35,791 bases of DNA. It comes from Acidimicrobiaceae bacterium. GTDB lineage: Bacteria; Actinomycetota; Acidimicrobiia; Acidimicrobiales; Palsa-688. Where the stretch lies: contig PMWT01000088.1 of the NCBI GenBank assembly GCA_003166025.1, forward strand, positions 5,575 through 41,365, written 5' to 3'. The position numbers and the translations under genes are program-made. Every line of letters begins with the position of its first letter. Positions within the stretch are counted from its first letter, which is position 1. The notes under the pieces were generated by a model. The model did not search any database, was not told the origin of the DNA, and saw nothing but the letters and a program-made list of their open reading frames with translations. Below, one piece after another: positions 24,484 to 31,820 of this stretch.

Positions 24484-25107
24484 TGGTCTTCCTTTCGTCG
24501 ATGCTTCGGTGCTACGAACAGCCTGCGCCCAGGGCCTGAGGTGGGACTGACGTGGCGCTGAGGCGGCGTCTCAGCGCGGCGTTGAGGCTGCCCAAGCGCG
24601 GCCAGGGCGGCGGCCGTAGTGTGGCGGTATGGAGGTGAGGTTCTTCGGCGAGTTCGAAGCGATGGCAGGGGGCGTGCCCGTACCCGTCCGGGGTACCAAG
24701 CAGCGGGCCGTGCTCGCCTTACTGGCGCTGCAACGCGGGGGGCCCGTCAGCGCCGACCGGCTGATCGACGTGCTGTGGGGCGGGGAGCAAATCGCCAACA
24801 CGGCCAATGCCTTGCAGGCCCAGATCGGCCAACTTCGTCGCATCCTCGGTGCGGCGGCGATCGTCACCTCCGAAGCCGGCTATGCCCTCGACATCGGTCC
24901 GGACGACCTCGATGCGGCCCGCTTCGAGCAGCTGGTGGCCAAGGGGCGGTGCCTGCTCGAGGATGGGGAGACGGCGCTCGCCTCATCGACGTTGGGCGAA
25001 GCCCTCCAGCTGCGGCGAGGAGAGCCGCTCAGTGAGTTCGCCTACGCGGGCTTCGCTGATGCCGAACGAGCGCACCTGGAGGACTTGACCCTGGTGGCGA
25101 TCGAGGC
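24430..25107. repeat. Inverted duplication, copy 1 (ABC 5' end - promoter - SARP 5' end)
   Basis: This 0.68-kb segment covers the first 18 ABC ATPase codons, the 145-bp divergent promoter and about 160 SARP codons. A diverged copy in opposite orientation lies at 34387-35059. Identity is high through the operator and both gene starts, with a few indels in the SARP part of copy 2. Confidence 0.85.
24536..24587 (-). promoter_or_regulatory. SARP-type operator: three 11-bp-phased CTGAGG repeats in the divergent promoter
   Basis: CTGAGG (24536-24541), CTGACG (24547-24552) and CTGAGG (24558-24563) recur at exactly 11 bp, the spacing known for SARP binding sites (direct heptamers with 4-bp spacers). 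GCTGAG at 24557 and CTCAGC at about 24570 also form an inverted repeat, and a further TTGAGG lies at 24582-24587 on the SARP side. Read on the minus strand the unit is CCTCAG, pointing to the ABC ATPase gene. The layout suggests control of both the transporter operon and the regulator itself. Confidence 0.7.
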
Positions 25108-27730
25108 TCGTGCCGAAGCTGGCCTGGTGCTGGGCCGCCACGGCGAGCTCGTCGGCGAGCTGGAGGCGTTGTGCCGGGAACACCCGCTTCGCGAGCGGCT
25201 GTGGGAGCTGCTCCTGCTCGCCCTGTACCGGGCCGGACGCCAGGCCGAGGCCCTGCGGGCTTACAGCCAAGCCCGTGACCACTTGGTCGACGAGCTCGGG
25301 ATCGACCCCGGCCCGGCCCTGCGACAACTCGAGGCCCGCATCCTGGCCCAAGACCCCTCGCTCGCCGCAGTCGGCCCAGCACGTCTTCAGACAGTGGCGG
25401 TGCCAATGGCAACGGGCAACCTAAGGGAGCGGTTGAGCAGCTTCGTCGGCCGCAGTGCCGAGCTAGAAGAATTGAAGGAGGTTGTCCGCTCTAGCCGGCT
25501 GGTGACCCTGATCGGTCCCGGTGGAGTGGGCAAGACCCGCCTTGCGCTGGAGACGGCCGCCACGCTCCGCGAAGAGCACCGAGACGGGGCCTGGCTCGTC
25601 GACCTGGCCAGCGTTACCGAAGCCGAGGGCGTTGCGCCGGCGGTGGCCGGCACTCTCGGGGCGGCCGTAGCCGGCCTCACCGCCCCCCTTTCGCCGAGCT
25701 CGACCGTAGAGCTCATCGTCCGTTACCTGGCCGGGCGGTCGCTCCTGGTCGTCCTGGACAACTGTGAGCATGTGATAGCCGAGGCAGCCTCCCTGGCAGA
25801 GACATTGGTCGGAGCTTTGCCAGGTCTGCGCCTGGTGGCGACCAGCCGGGAGCCGCTCGCCGTCCCCGGCGAAGTCCTGGTGGCAGTGCGCACGTTGGCA
25901 ACTCTGGCAGCAACCGAGCTCTTCGTCGACCGGGCTCGGGCGGTGCGGCCCGGGTTTACCGCGGACGGGCGCACCCGTGCTGTGATCAACGACATCTGTC
26001 GGCGGTTGGACGGCCTCCCTCTGGCCGTCGAGCTCGCCGCCGCCCGCCTTCGTTCACTTACGGTGGCCACGCTGGCGGAGCGGCTCGACGACCGCTTTCG
26101 TCTGCTCACCGGCGGCGCCCGCACGGCTCTGCCCCGCCAGCAAACCCTTCGAGCGGTGGTGGACTGGAGCTACGACCTGCTGTTCGAAGACGAACGCCGA
26201 CTGTTCGCGCGGCTGTCGGTCTTCGCCGGGGGCTGCGACCTGGAGGCGGCCGAGGCGGTCTGTGCCGACGAAAAGGTCCCGACCGCCGAGATCCTCGACG
26301 TCTTGAGCCGGCTGGTCGACAAGTCCCTCGCCTCAGCCTCCGACGCCGGTGGTGACGGCCGCTTCAGCCAGCTCCAGACGTTGTGGCAGTACGGCCGGGA
26401 CCGCCTCATTGGAGCCGGCGAAGTTGGCACCACGTGCGCCAGGCACGGCGCTTATTACCGGCAGATGGCGGAGAAGGCCCACGACGGCCTGCGAGGAGCC
26501 ACGGGGCCGATCTGGCGGGAACGCCTCACCTCCGACCTGGGGAACCTGCGGGTCGCGCTCGACTGGTTCATCGCCGCAGAGAACGCCGATGCGGCGCTGT
26601 CGTTGGCGTCGGGAATGGCGTGGCTGTGGTTCATCAACGGTGACCCTGTCGAAGGAGCGCGCTGGCTTGGTGACGCGCTCGGGGCGAGGGGGTCGCGCCG
26701 TGCTGAACTGGAGGCGACGGCCCAGGTCTGGCACGGCTATTTCGTGTGCATGGCGTTCGGCCCCGCGGCTCCGGTGCTCGAGTGTGAAACAGCGGTCGGC
26801 GCGTTGAGTACAAGCCAGGACCGGGCCCGTCGCGCGGACGCGCTGCTGTGCTTCGCCACGGTGTTGCTGCGCGCGCAGGAGTTCGCGCGATCTCTCGACG
26901 TCCTCCGCGAGGCGCACGACCTGCTGGAGCCGGCCGTGCACGGCTGGCGCCTCGCCCTGCACGACTGGCTCGTGGCCGAGAACCTGGCCTTGTTGGGGCA
27001 CTTCGCTGACGCAGAGCCCGCCGCCCGCGCCAGCGTCGAGCGCTTCAACGCCGAAGGCGAGGTCTGGTCGTCTGTCGGCCCGCTGAACATCCTGGCCGGT
27101 ATCGCCGAGTCCCGAGGCGACCTCGATGGGGCGTCTGCGACCTACGAAGCCCTCCTGGAGCGATGTCGCGCTGCCGGGCAACGCAATTTCATGTTTTTCA
27201 GTCTCCAACGTCTTGCCGCGCTGCGAGCCAAACAGGGCGACGACGCCGTCGCCGACAAACTGTACGAGGAGCTCGTCGCGTCCAACTTCAACCCGTTGGT
27301 GTCGTTCGACTCCATGGTCGGCCAAGCTGTGGTTGCTCGACGGCTCGGCGACCTGGCCCGGGCGCGGGCCCTGCTCGAGGCGGCAGGCAGCTACTACCGA
27401 AGCATCGGCCTTCCCGCCGGCCAGACCGGTGTCCTCGCCGGCCTGGCGTGGTGGGCACTGAGCGCGGGCAAAGCCGACGAAGCCCTGGCCTGTGCCACTG
27501 AGGCCACTCAAGTCGCCTCGGCCAGCGGGGACCCGGTAATACAACGCCTCGCTGACACCGCCTTAGCCGCCGTCAGGGCGCTCGGCGACCCGACCCGTCT
27601 GAACATCGAGACCTTCCTCGCCCTGGCCCAGCAGGCCGCACAGGGTTTGCCCTACCGCAGTCACACCACCCTCACCGACCGGGCCGATGTCGCCGCGCTG
27701 GCGGCCAAGCTGGCGCCCTCGGCCTGCTGA
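24629..27730 (+). CDS. SARP/AfsR-type transcriptional regulator with BTAD, NB-ARC and TPR-like regions
   Basis: A 1033-residue regulator. Residues 1-95 form the OmpR-like winged helix (VRGTKQRAVLALLALQRGGP, SADRLIDVLWG, ANALQAQIGQLRRILG), 100-245 the bacterial transcriptional activation domain (FEQLVAKGRCLLEDGETA ... LRERLWELLLLALYRAGRQA ... ELGIDPGPALRQLE). An NB-ARC/STAND ATPase follows with P-loop GPGGVGKTRLA (about 294-304), LLVVLDNCEHV (Walker B), LVATSREPL and GLPLAVELAAARLRSL. The C-terminal 350 residues are helical TPR-like repeats. AfsR-type proteins activate secondary-metabolite or export genes, with the STAND part gating activity. It is divergent from the ABC operon across repeats that fit its own DNA-binding class, so auto- and co-regulation is likely. 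The ligand is unknown. Confidence 0.94.
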   Translation: MEVRFFGEFEAMAGGVPVPVRGTKQRAVLALLALQRGGPVSADRLIDVLWGGEQIANTANALQAQIGQLRRILGAAAIVTSEAGYALDIGPDDLDAARFEQLVAKGRCLLEDGETALASSTLGEALQLRRGEPLSEFAYAGFADAERAHLEDLTLVAIEARAEAGLVLGRHGELVGELEALCREHPLRERLWELLLLALYRAGRQAEALRAYSQARDHLVDELGIDPGPALRQLEARILAQDPSLAAVGPARLQTVAVPMATGNLRERLSSFVGRSAELEELKEVVRSSRLVTLIGPGGVGKTRLALETAATLREEHRDGAWLVDLASVTEAEGVAPAVAGTLGAAVAGLTAPLSPSSTVELIVRYLAGRSLLVVLDNCEHVIAEAASLAETLVGALPGLRLVATSREPLAVPGEVLVAVRTLATLAATELFVDRARAVRPGFTADGRTRAVINDICRRLDGLPLAVELAAARLRSLTVATLAERLDDRFRLLTGGARTALPRQQTLRAVVDWSYDLLFEDERRLFARLSVFAGGCDLEAAEAVCADEKVPTAEILDVLSRLVDKSLASASDAGGDGRFSQLQTLWQYGRDRLIGAGEVGTTCARHGAYYRQMAEKAHDGLRGATGPIWRERLTSDLGNLRVALDWFIAAENADAALSLASGMAWLWFINGDPVEGARWLGDALGARGSRRAELEATAQVWHGYFVCMAFGPAAPVLECETAVGALSTSQDRARRADALLCFATVLLRAQEFARSLDVLREAHDLLEPAVHGWRLALHDWLVAENLALLGHFADAEPAARASVERFNAEGEVWSSVGPLNILAGIAESRGDLDGASATYEALLERCRAAGQRNFMFFSLQRLAALRAKQGDDAVADKLYEELVASNFNPLVSFDSMVGQAVVARRLGDLARARALLEAAGSYYRSIGLPAGQTGVLAGLAWWALSAGKADEALACATEATQVASASGDPVIQRLADTALAAVRALGDPTRLNIETFLALAQQAAQGLPYRSHTTLTDRADVAALAAKLAPSAC

Positions 27731-27773
27731 GCAACAGCGCCGCGTGGACGGCCCGGTCCCTCGAGGCGGTTTA

Positions 27774-27801
27774 CCTCAGTACCACCTCAGCGCCGCCTCA
27801 G
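27774..27801 (+). promoter_or_regulatory. Second SARP-type operator: CCTCAG x3 at 11-bp spacing
   Basis: CCTCAG occurs at 27774-27779, 27785-27790 and 27796-27801, exactly 11 bp apart and all identical, in the gap after the SARP gene. The last repeat is followed by GGCC, as at the other two sites. It ends 23 nt before the ATG at 27825, pointing at the small TPR-like gene. Confidence 0.7.
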
Positions 27802-27824
27802 GCCGCCCGGGCAACCTGGTGCCC

Positions 27825-28313
27825 ATGAAGCCCGAACAAGCTCAGCCCGACAGCCCGCGTAACCGCTCGGAGGCCCCTGGGCCTGCTGTTGAGGACCATG
27901 GCCGCGTGGTCACCGCGAGGTCGGAGGCCGCGGCGCGGTACCGCCAAGCACAGCGAGCGGTCGACCGCCACCAAGCCGCCACGGCGCTCCACCTCGCTGT
28001 CGAAGCCGACCCGGCCTTCGAGCTCGCCCTCGCCGACCTCGACGCCATCACGGGGACCTCAGCCGAACGTCCAGGTCACCGACAGATGAACTGGGAACGC
28101 CACCACAACGAGGTCGTGCGCACCGCGGCCTCCGGCGACAGCAAGCGAGCGGTCGACCTGCTCCGCGAGCACCTCGCCGGTGTCGGCTGCGACCCGCTCG
28201 CCTTCCGCATCGTCGCCCAGTTGCGCCAGTCCGAGGGGACGGACGACGACTTCGAGAACCTCGCAAGCCAACTCCCAGGGTGCCACCCGTCCCCATGGCC
28301 GAGCTGTTCGTGA
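27825..28313 (+). CDS. Small TPR-like protein, resembles the N-terminal part of TTC38-like proteins
   Basis: The ATG at 27825 gives 162 residues; an open frame upstream only reads through the SARP end and the operator. Two or three helical-hairpin repeats are visible (RYRQAQRAVDRHQAATALHL ... ADPAFELALADLDAI; MNWERHHNEVVRTAASGDSK, RAVDLLREHLAGVGCDPLAF). The pattern resembles bacterial TTC38-like proteins that often occur with regulators of secondary metabolism, but those are about 400 residues, so this looks truncated after LASQLPG. No strong ribosome binding site is visible. A phased CCTCAG array directly upstream suggests SARP control. Function unknown; the family call is from pattern only. 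Confidence 0.55.
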   Translation: MKPEQAQPDSPRNRSEAPGPAVEDHGRVVTARSEAAARYRQAQRAVDRHQAATALHLAVEADPAFELALADLDAITGTSAERPGHRQMNWERHHNEVVRTAASGDSKRAVDLLREHLAGVGCDPLAFRIVAQLRQSEGTDDDFENLASQLPGCHPSPWPSCS

Positions 28314-28534
28314 CGGCCCTGACGGGCCCCATCTTGGTGATCGGGATCGCGCTGACCGCGCGGCTCTTCGCTTCCGGCCCCCGGCCGCTGGACCGCGTTT
28401 GGGACCGGTCGCCTCGGGAACAACGTGAGGCTCCCGGCTGGCGAGCGCGTGGCCGGCACGGTACCTGGTGGGTTCGGAGCACCAGGTCCCCCTTGCTGCC
28501 TCGGGGGCTACGGGCGGTACCATGGCCGTCCTGA
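28295..28534 (+). CDS. Small hypothetical membrane protein (possibly the N-terminal half of a broken gene)
   Basis: From ATG 28295 the product is MAELFVTALTGPILVIGIAL followed by a basic, Arg/Trp-rich tail to residue 79. Only the first 35 residues look like a natural membrane helix; the rest reads like out-of-frame sequence. The next frame (28468-28719) contributes a second helix, so one two-helix protein split by a frameshift is possible. It overlaps the end of the TPR-like gene by 19 bp. Confidence 0.35.
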   Translation: MAELFVTALTGPILVIGIALTARLFASGPRPLDRVWDRSPREQREAPGWRARGRHGTWWVRSTRSPLLPRGLRAVPWPS

Positions 28535-28719
28535 TGCTCGGTCTTCGCCGAGGGCCGGAGGTGACTACCGGCGTCGCGCTCTACCAGTTCTTCGGGTACT
28601 GCCTGTTGGTGATCGCCGCCATCTTCGCCCTCGAGTGCTGGCGCCGTCTTGCGACCGAGCACGACCTGAGAGGGGCCAGTTGGGAGCGAGCAGATGACCG
28701 GCACCCGGACGCCAGCTGA
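28522..28719 (+). CDS. Small hypothetical membrane protein
   Basis: From ATG 28522 this encodes 65 residues with one clear membrane helix (VALYQFFGYCLLVIAAIFAL) followed by a charged tail. GTG 28468 is an alternative start in the same frame. It ends 26 bp inside the following dehydrogenase gene. I recognise no family. It may be the second half of a gene whose first half is at 28295-28534. Confidence 0.4.
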   Translation: MAVLMLGLRRGPEVTTGVALYQFFGYCLLVIAAIFALECWRRLATEHDLRGASWERADDRHPDAS

Positions 28720-29728
28720 CCAGCGCTCCGCGATATGCGTCGTGTTCCCCGGGCCCCGCCAGGTCGAGCTCGAAGAGGTGGCCGTTGACCTCGGCGACCT
28801 CGGGCCGCACGAGGTGGTGGTGCAGGCCCGCCGCAGCGTGATCAGCCCGGGCACCGAGCTAGCTCATTACCGTGGCGACTCCCTCGTCGGTCTGTCCCTG
28901 CCTGCCCCGCGCCCTAGCCAACCGTTCCACCCGGGCTACGCCATGGCCGGGACAGTAATTGCCGCCGGGAGCGAGAGCAGCTTCCCTCTCGGGACGAGCG
29001 TCCTGTCCCACACGCCGCACCAGAGCGTGGTGCGCTTCGACCCCCGTCAGTACGTATGCGTGCCGCTGCCAGCCGGGATCGGCCTCGACATGGCGCCTTT
29101 CGCCCGCCTGGGCCAGGTTGGCGGCGTCAGCTTGCAGCTCGCAGCGGCGCGACCGGGTGACACGGTAGCGGTGATCGGCCTTGGGCCGATAGGCAACCTC
29201 GTCGCCCAACTTGCGCAAGCCTCGGGGTACAGAGTGGTCTCAGTTGAGCGCTCGCCCGGTCGACGAGAGCTCGCCCGCTCCAGTGGGCTCAGCACTGTCG
29301 TCGCACCAGAGGACGCCGGCGGTGCAGTGGCGCCCTCGGGCGCCAACCTCGTACTGGAATGCTCAGGCAGCCAGCTCGCTGTCCTGCTGGCCACGGAAAT
29401 GTGCGCTCTCCACGGCGAGGTGATGGTAGTCGGGGCGCCGTGGCGAGACGAGCCGGATGTCGCCGCCAGCTCGGTGGTGGCCCGTGTGTTCGAGCGGTTC
29501 TTGTCGCTTCGTAGCGGCTGGGAGTGGCAAGTCCCCCTCTACGGCGAGGAGCGCTCCGTCGCCGGCTGCACGCGCTGGGTACTCGACCGGCTCGCAGACG
29601 GGTCCGTCTCGACAGCGCCGCTCGTGAGCGGAACGGTCACTCCCGACCAGGCGCACGCCGCCTACGGTGTGCTCGACAGCGAGCCAGATCGCAACTTCAC
29701 GTTCCTCCTCGACTGGGAGGCCGCATAG
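28694..29728 (+). CDS. Medium-chain dehydrogenase/reductase (COG1063-like), lacking the usual catalytic zinc cysteine
   Basis: A 344-residue MDR protein. The GroES-like part has ARRSVISPGTELAHYRGD where classical zinc alcohol dehydrogenases have GICGTD, so the catalytic Cys ligand is missing; the S-x-GTE form is typical of a BchC-like branch. The structural-zinc loop with four cysteines is also absent. FHPGYAMAGTVIAAG stands for the GHE region. The Rossmann motif is VAVIGLGPIGNLVAQLAQ (about 164-181). These enzymes are NAD(P)-dependent, with sugar or polyol-type substrates when next to sugar transporters. GGGAG sits 7-12 nt before ATG 28694. It lies 108 bp upstream of the MalF-like gene, probably as the first gene of the sugar cluster. 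Confidence 0.85.
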   Translation: MTGTRTPADQRSAICVVFPGPRQVELEEVAVDLGDLGPHEVVVQARRSVISPGTELAHYRGDSLVGLSLPAPRPSQPFHPGYAMAGTVIAAGSESSFPLGTSVLSHTPHQSVVRFDPRQYVCVPLPAGIGLDMAPFARLGQVGGVSLQLAAARPGDTVAVIGLGPIGNLVAQLAQASGYRVVSVERSPGRRELARSSGLSTVVAPEDAGGAVAPSGANLVLECSGSQLAVLLATEMCALHGEVMVVGAPWRDEPDVAASSVVARVFERFLSLRSGWEWQVPLYGEERSVAGCTRWVLDRLADGSVSTAPLVSGTVTPDQAHAAYGVLDSEPDRNFTFLLDWEAA

Positions 29729-29836
29729 CTCCCGCAACTCTGAGTAAGCCCGGGTGACCCTCGGTCTCACTGGCGGCCCGCCGCCTAGCCCAGCTGACCC
29801 TCGGTATGTCAGCGCTGAGCGGCTTAAGGTTGCCGG

Positions 29837-30778
29837 GTGAGGGCCGTGCCGCCGGTTGCATCGTTGTCCCTAGAGACCGCGCCTCATCGCCGGCGGCGCC
29901 GGGTTCCCTGGGGCGCCTACCTGGCGCTGGTCCCGACCCTAGGCCTGCTCGGCTTCTTCGCCTACTACCCGGACATCAACGGCCTGGTCCACTCCCTGAC
30001 GAACTGGGAACCAGGCTTCAGCTCCCCCTTTGTCGGTCTGGCCAACTACCGCGCCATGTGGCACGACAGCCTGTGGTGGGAGTCGTTCGTCCACATTGGG
30101 GTCATCTTCGTCGTGGCCGTGACGGCGATGTGGGTGGTCCCGCTGGCGGCGGCGGAACTACTGATCACCCTCTCGCGGCCGCGCTGGCGCCTGTTCTTCC
30201 GCTCCGCGCTCATCGCGCCGCTCGCCTTCTCCCCGGTGATCCAGGTCCTCACCTGGCAGTTCATCTACGACCCCAACGTCGGCGTGCTGAACGACTTCCT
30301 CGGCAAGGTGGGTCTCACGGTGCTCGAAAAGAACTGGCTCGGCAACCCGAGCACCGCCCTGTGGGCGTTGATCTTCATCAACTTCCCATGGGTTGCCGGC
30401 CTGCCGTTCCTCATCTTCAGTGCCGGCCTCCAGAACATCCCGACCGAGATTTTCGACGCCGCCGCCATCGACGGGGCGGGGCGCTGGAAGCGGCTCCTGG
30501 TCATCGACCTGCCGCTGTTGTTGCGGCAGGTAAAGCTGCTGTTCTTCCTCGCCGTAGTCTTCGTGCTGCAGTACGGCTTCGCCGCCTACATCGCCACCCA
30601 GGGCGGGCCCGACAACGCGACGACGGTGCCGGTCCTGCGCATCGTGGGAGTGGCTTTCGACGCCGGCGAATGGGGTTACGCCGCCGCCCTCTCAGCGACG
30701 CTTCTCATCATCATGATGCTCATGACCGGGCTGGCGCTGTTCATCGGGCGCCGCCGCCCCTTGAGAGGAGCACCCTGA
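29837..30778 (+). CDS. Carbohydrate ABC transporter permease, MalF/UgpA type
   Basis: The 313-residue protein starts at GTG 29837 (AAGG about 12 nt upstream) with a basic N-terminus (HRRRRRVPWGAYLALVPTL), six membrane segments, and a permease EAA loop (IFDAAAIDGAGRWKRLLVID) that contacts the ATPase. A typical N-terminal signature LTNWEPGFSSPFVGLANYR is present. The stop overlaps the ATG of the MalG-like gene (TGATG). It forms the membrane channel with that partner. Confidence 0.92.
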   Translation: MRAVPPVASLSLETAPHRRRRRVPWGAYLALVPTLGLLGFFAYYPDINGLVHSLTNWEPGFSSPFVGLANYRAMWHDSLWWESFVHIGVIFVVAVTAMWVVPLAAAELLITLSRPRWRLFFRSALIAPLAFSPVIQVLTWQFIYDPNVGVLNDFLGKVGLTVLEKNWLGNPSTALWALIFINFPWVAGLPFLIFSAGLQNIPTEIFDAAAIDGAGRWKRLLVIDLPLLLRQVKLLFFLAVVFVLQYGFAAYIATQGGPDNATTVPVLRIVGVAFDAGEWGYAAALSATLLIIMMLMTGLALFIGRRRPLRGAP

Positions 30779-31671
30779 TGGCCGGCGCGGCTGACCGCCG
30801 TTTGGTCAGCGCGCCCACGCCACGGCCATCGGCCCGGGCGCGCCCCTTCACGCGAAGACGGCTGACGGAGCTCACAGCCGCCGCCATCCTGTCGTGCCTG
30901 GCCTTTGTCGGGCTGTTCCCTTACCTGTACATGCTCGAGACGGCATTTAAGTCGAACTCGCAGTTCAACGGGAACGAGACGACGCCGACCCTACCGCTGC
31001 ACTTCGGCAACTTCGCCACGGCCTGGCGTGAGGTGGCCCCGTACCTCCTCTCGTCGATCATCGTCGCCGCCTGCGCCATGTTCGGCTGCATCTTGCTCGG
31101 CTCGGTCAGCGGCTTTGTGCTGGCGCGCTACCGCTTTCCCGGCCGCAACCTCTTTTTCGGCCTTATCGCCCTTCTGCTCATGGTGCCGAACACGGCCAGC
31201 CTCATACCGTTGTTCGTGCTGATGCGAGATCTCCATCTCCTCAACACCTACCCAGACCTGATCATCCCGCAGCTCACCACTCAGACGGTCTTCTCCGTGG
31301 TGCTCATGAAGACTTATATCGAACACCTGCCCGAGGAGCTGTTCGAGGCGGCCCACGTCGATGGGGCGTCGCCGGCACGGGCCTACTGGTCGATCACCCT
31401 GCCGCTGGCGCGACCGATCATCGGGACGGTGGCGCTGCTCAGCGTCATCTCGGTATGGAGCGATTACTTCTGGCCCGAGCTCACCATCGTCACCAACTCG
31501 CTGCGGACGGTGCCAGTCGGCATCCAGTTCTTCCAGGGTGAGCTGACCACCTCCTACGGCCCGCTCTTTGCCGGCTATCTCATCGCCAGCGTGCCGTTGC
31601 TTGTCCTGTTCGTGGCGCTCGCCAAGAACTTCCTCGCCGGCATCCAGGGCGGTCTGGCCGTGGGCCGCTGA
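30778..31671 (+). CDS. Carbohydrate ABC transporter permease, MalG/UgpE type
   Basis: ATG 30778 with AGGAG about 7 nt upstream gives 297 residues; the same frame is open back to 29806, but that part is only the shadow of the MalF-like gene. Six membrane segments, the family region FPYLYMLETAFKSNSQF and the EAA loop LFEAAHVDGASPARAYWSIT are present. It pairs with the upstream permease and the downstream binding protein. No ATP-binding gene is in the cluster, so a shared MsmX/MsiK-like ATPase encoded elsewhere is expected. Confidence 0.92.
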   Translation: MAGAADRRLVSAPTPRPSARARPFTRRRLTELTAAAILSCLAFVGLFPYLYMLETAFKSNSQFNGNETTPTLPLHFGNFATAWREVAPYLLSSIIVAACAMFGCILLGSVSGFVLARYRFPGRNLFFGLIALLLMVPNTASLIPLFVLMRDLHLLNTYPDLIIPQLTTQTVFSVVLMKTYIEHLPEELFEAAHVDGASPARAYWSITLPLARPIIGTVALLSVISVWSDYFWPELTIVTNSLRTVPVGIQFFQGELTTSYGPLFAGYLIASVPLLVLFVALAKNFLAGIQGGLAVGR

Positions 31672-31820
31672 TCCGTCGGACCACGACGCCGCGCTCCCAT
31701 AACGGAGGGCCAGCCCATGGAACGACCCACTCGAGGCAGCGACGGGCCGAGGCTTTGCCCGCAGGTCCGGGCCGGCCACGCGGCGAGTACCCTATGGTTT
31801 CAACAGCCTTGGGAGCACCG

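Noticed and set aside
26333-27544. 403-codon minus-strand frame opposite the SARP gene
   Set aside because: It is a codon-bias shadow of the TPR-like region; the composition is Arg/Gly/Gln-rich and no domain is recognisable.
29806-30777. Long plus-strand frame continuing into the MalG-like gene
   Set aside because: Its translation is Pro/Arg/His-rich and antagonistic to the clear MalF-like frame; the real start is ATG 30778 with a ribosome binding site.
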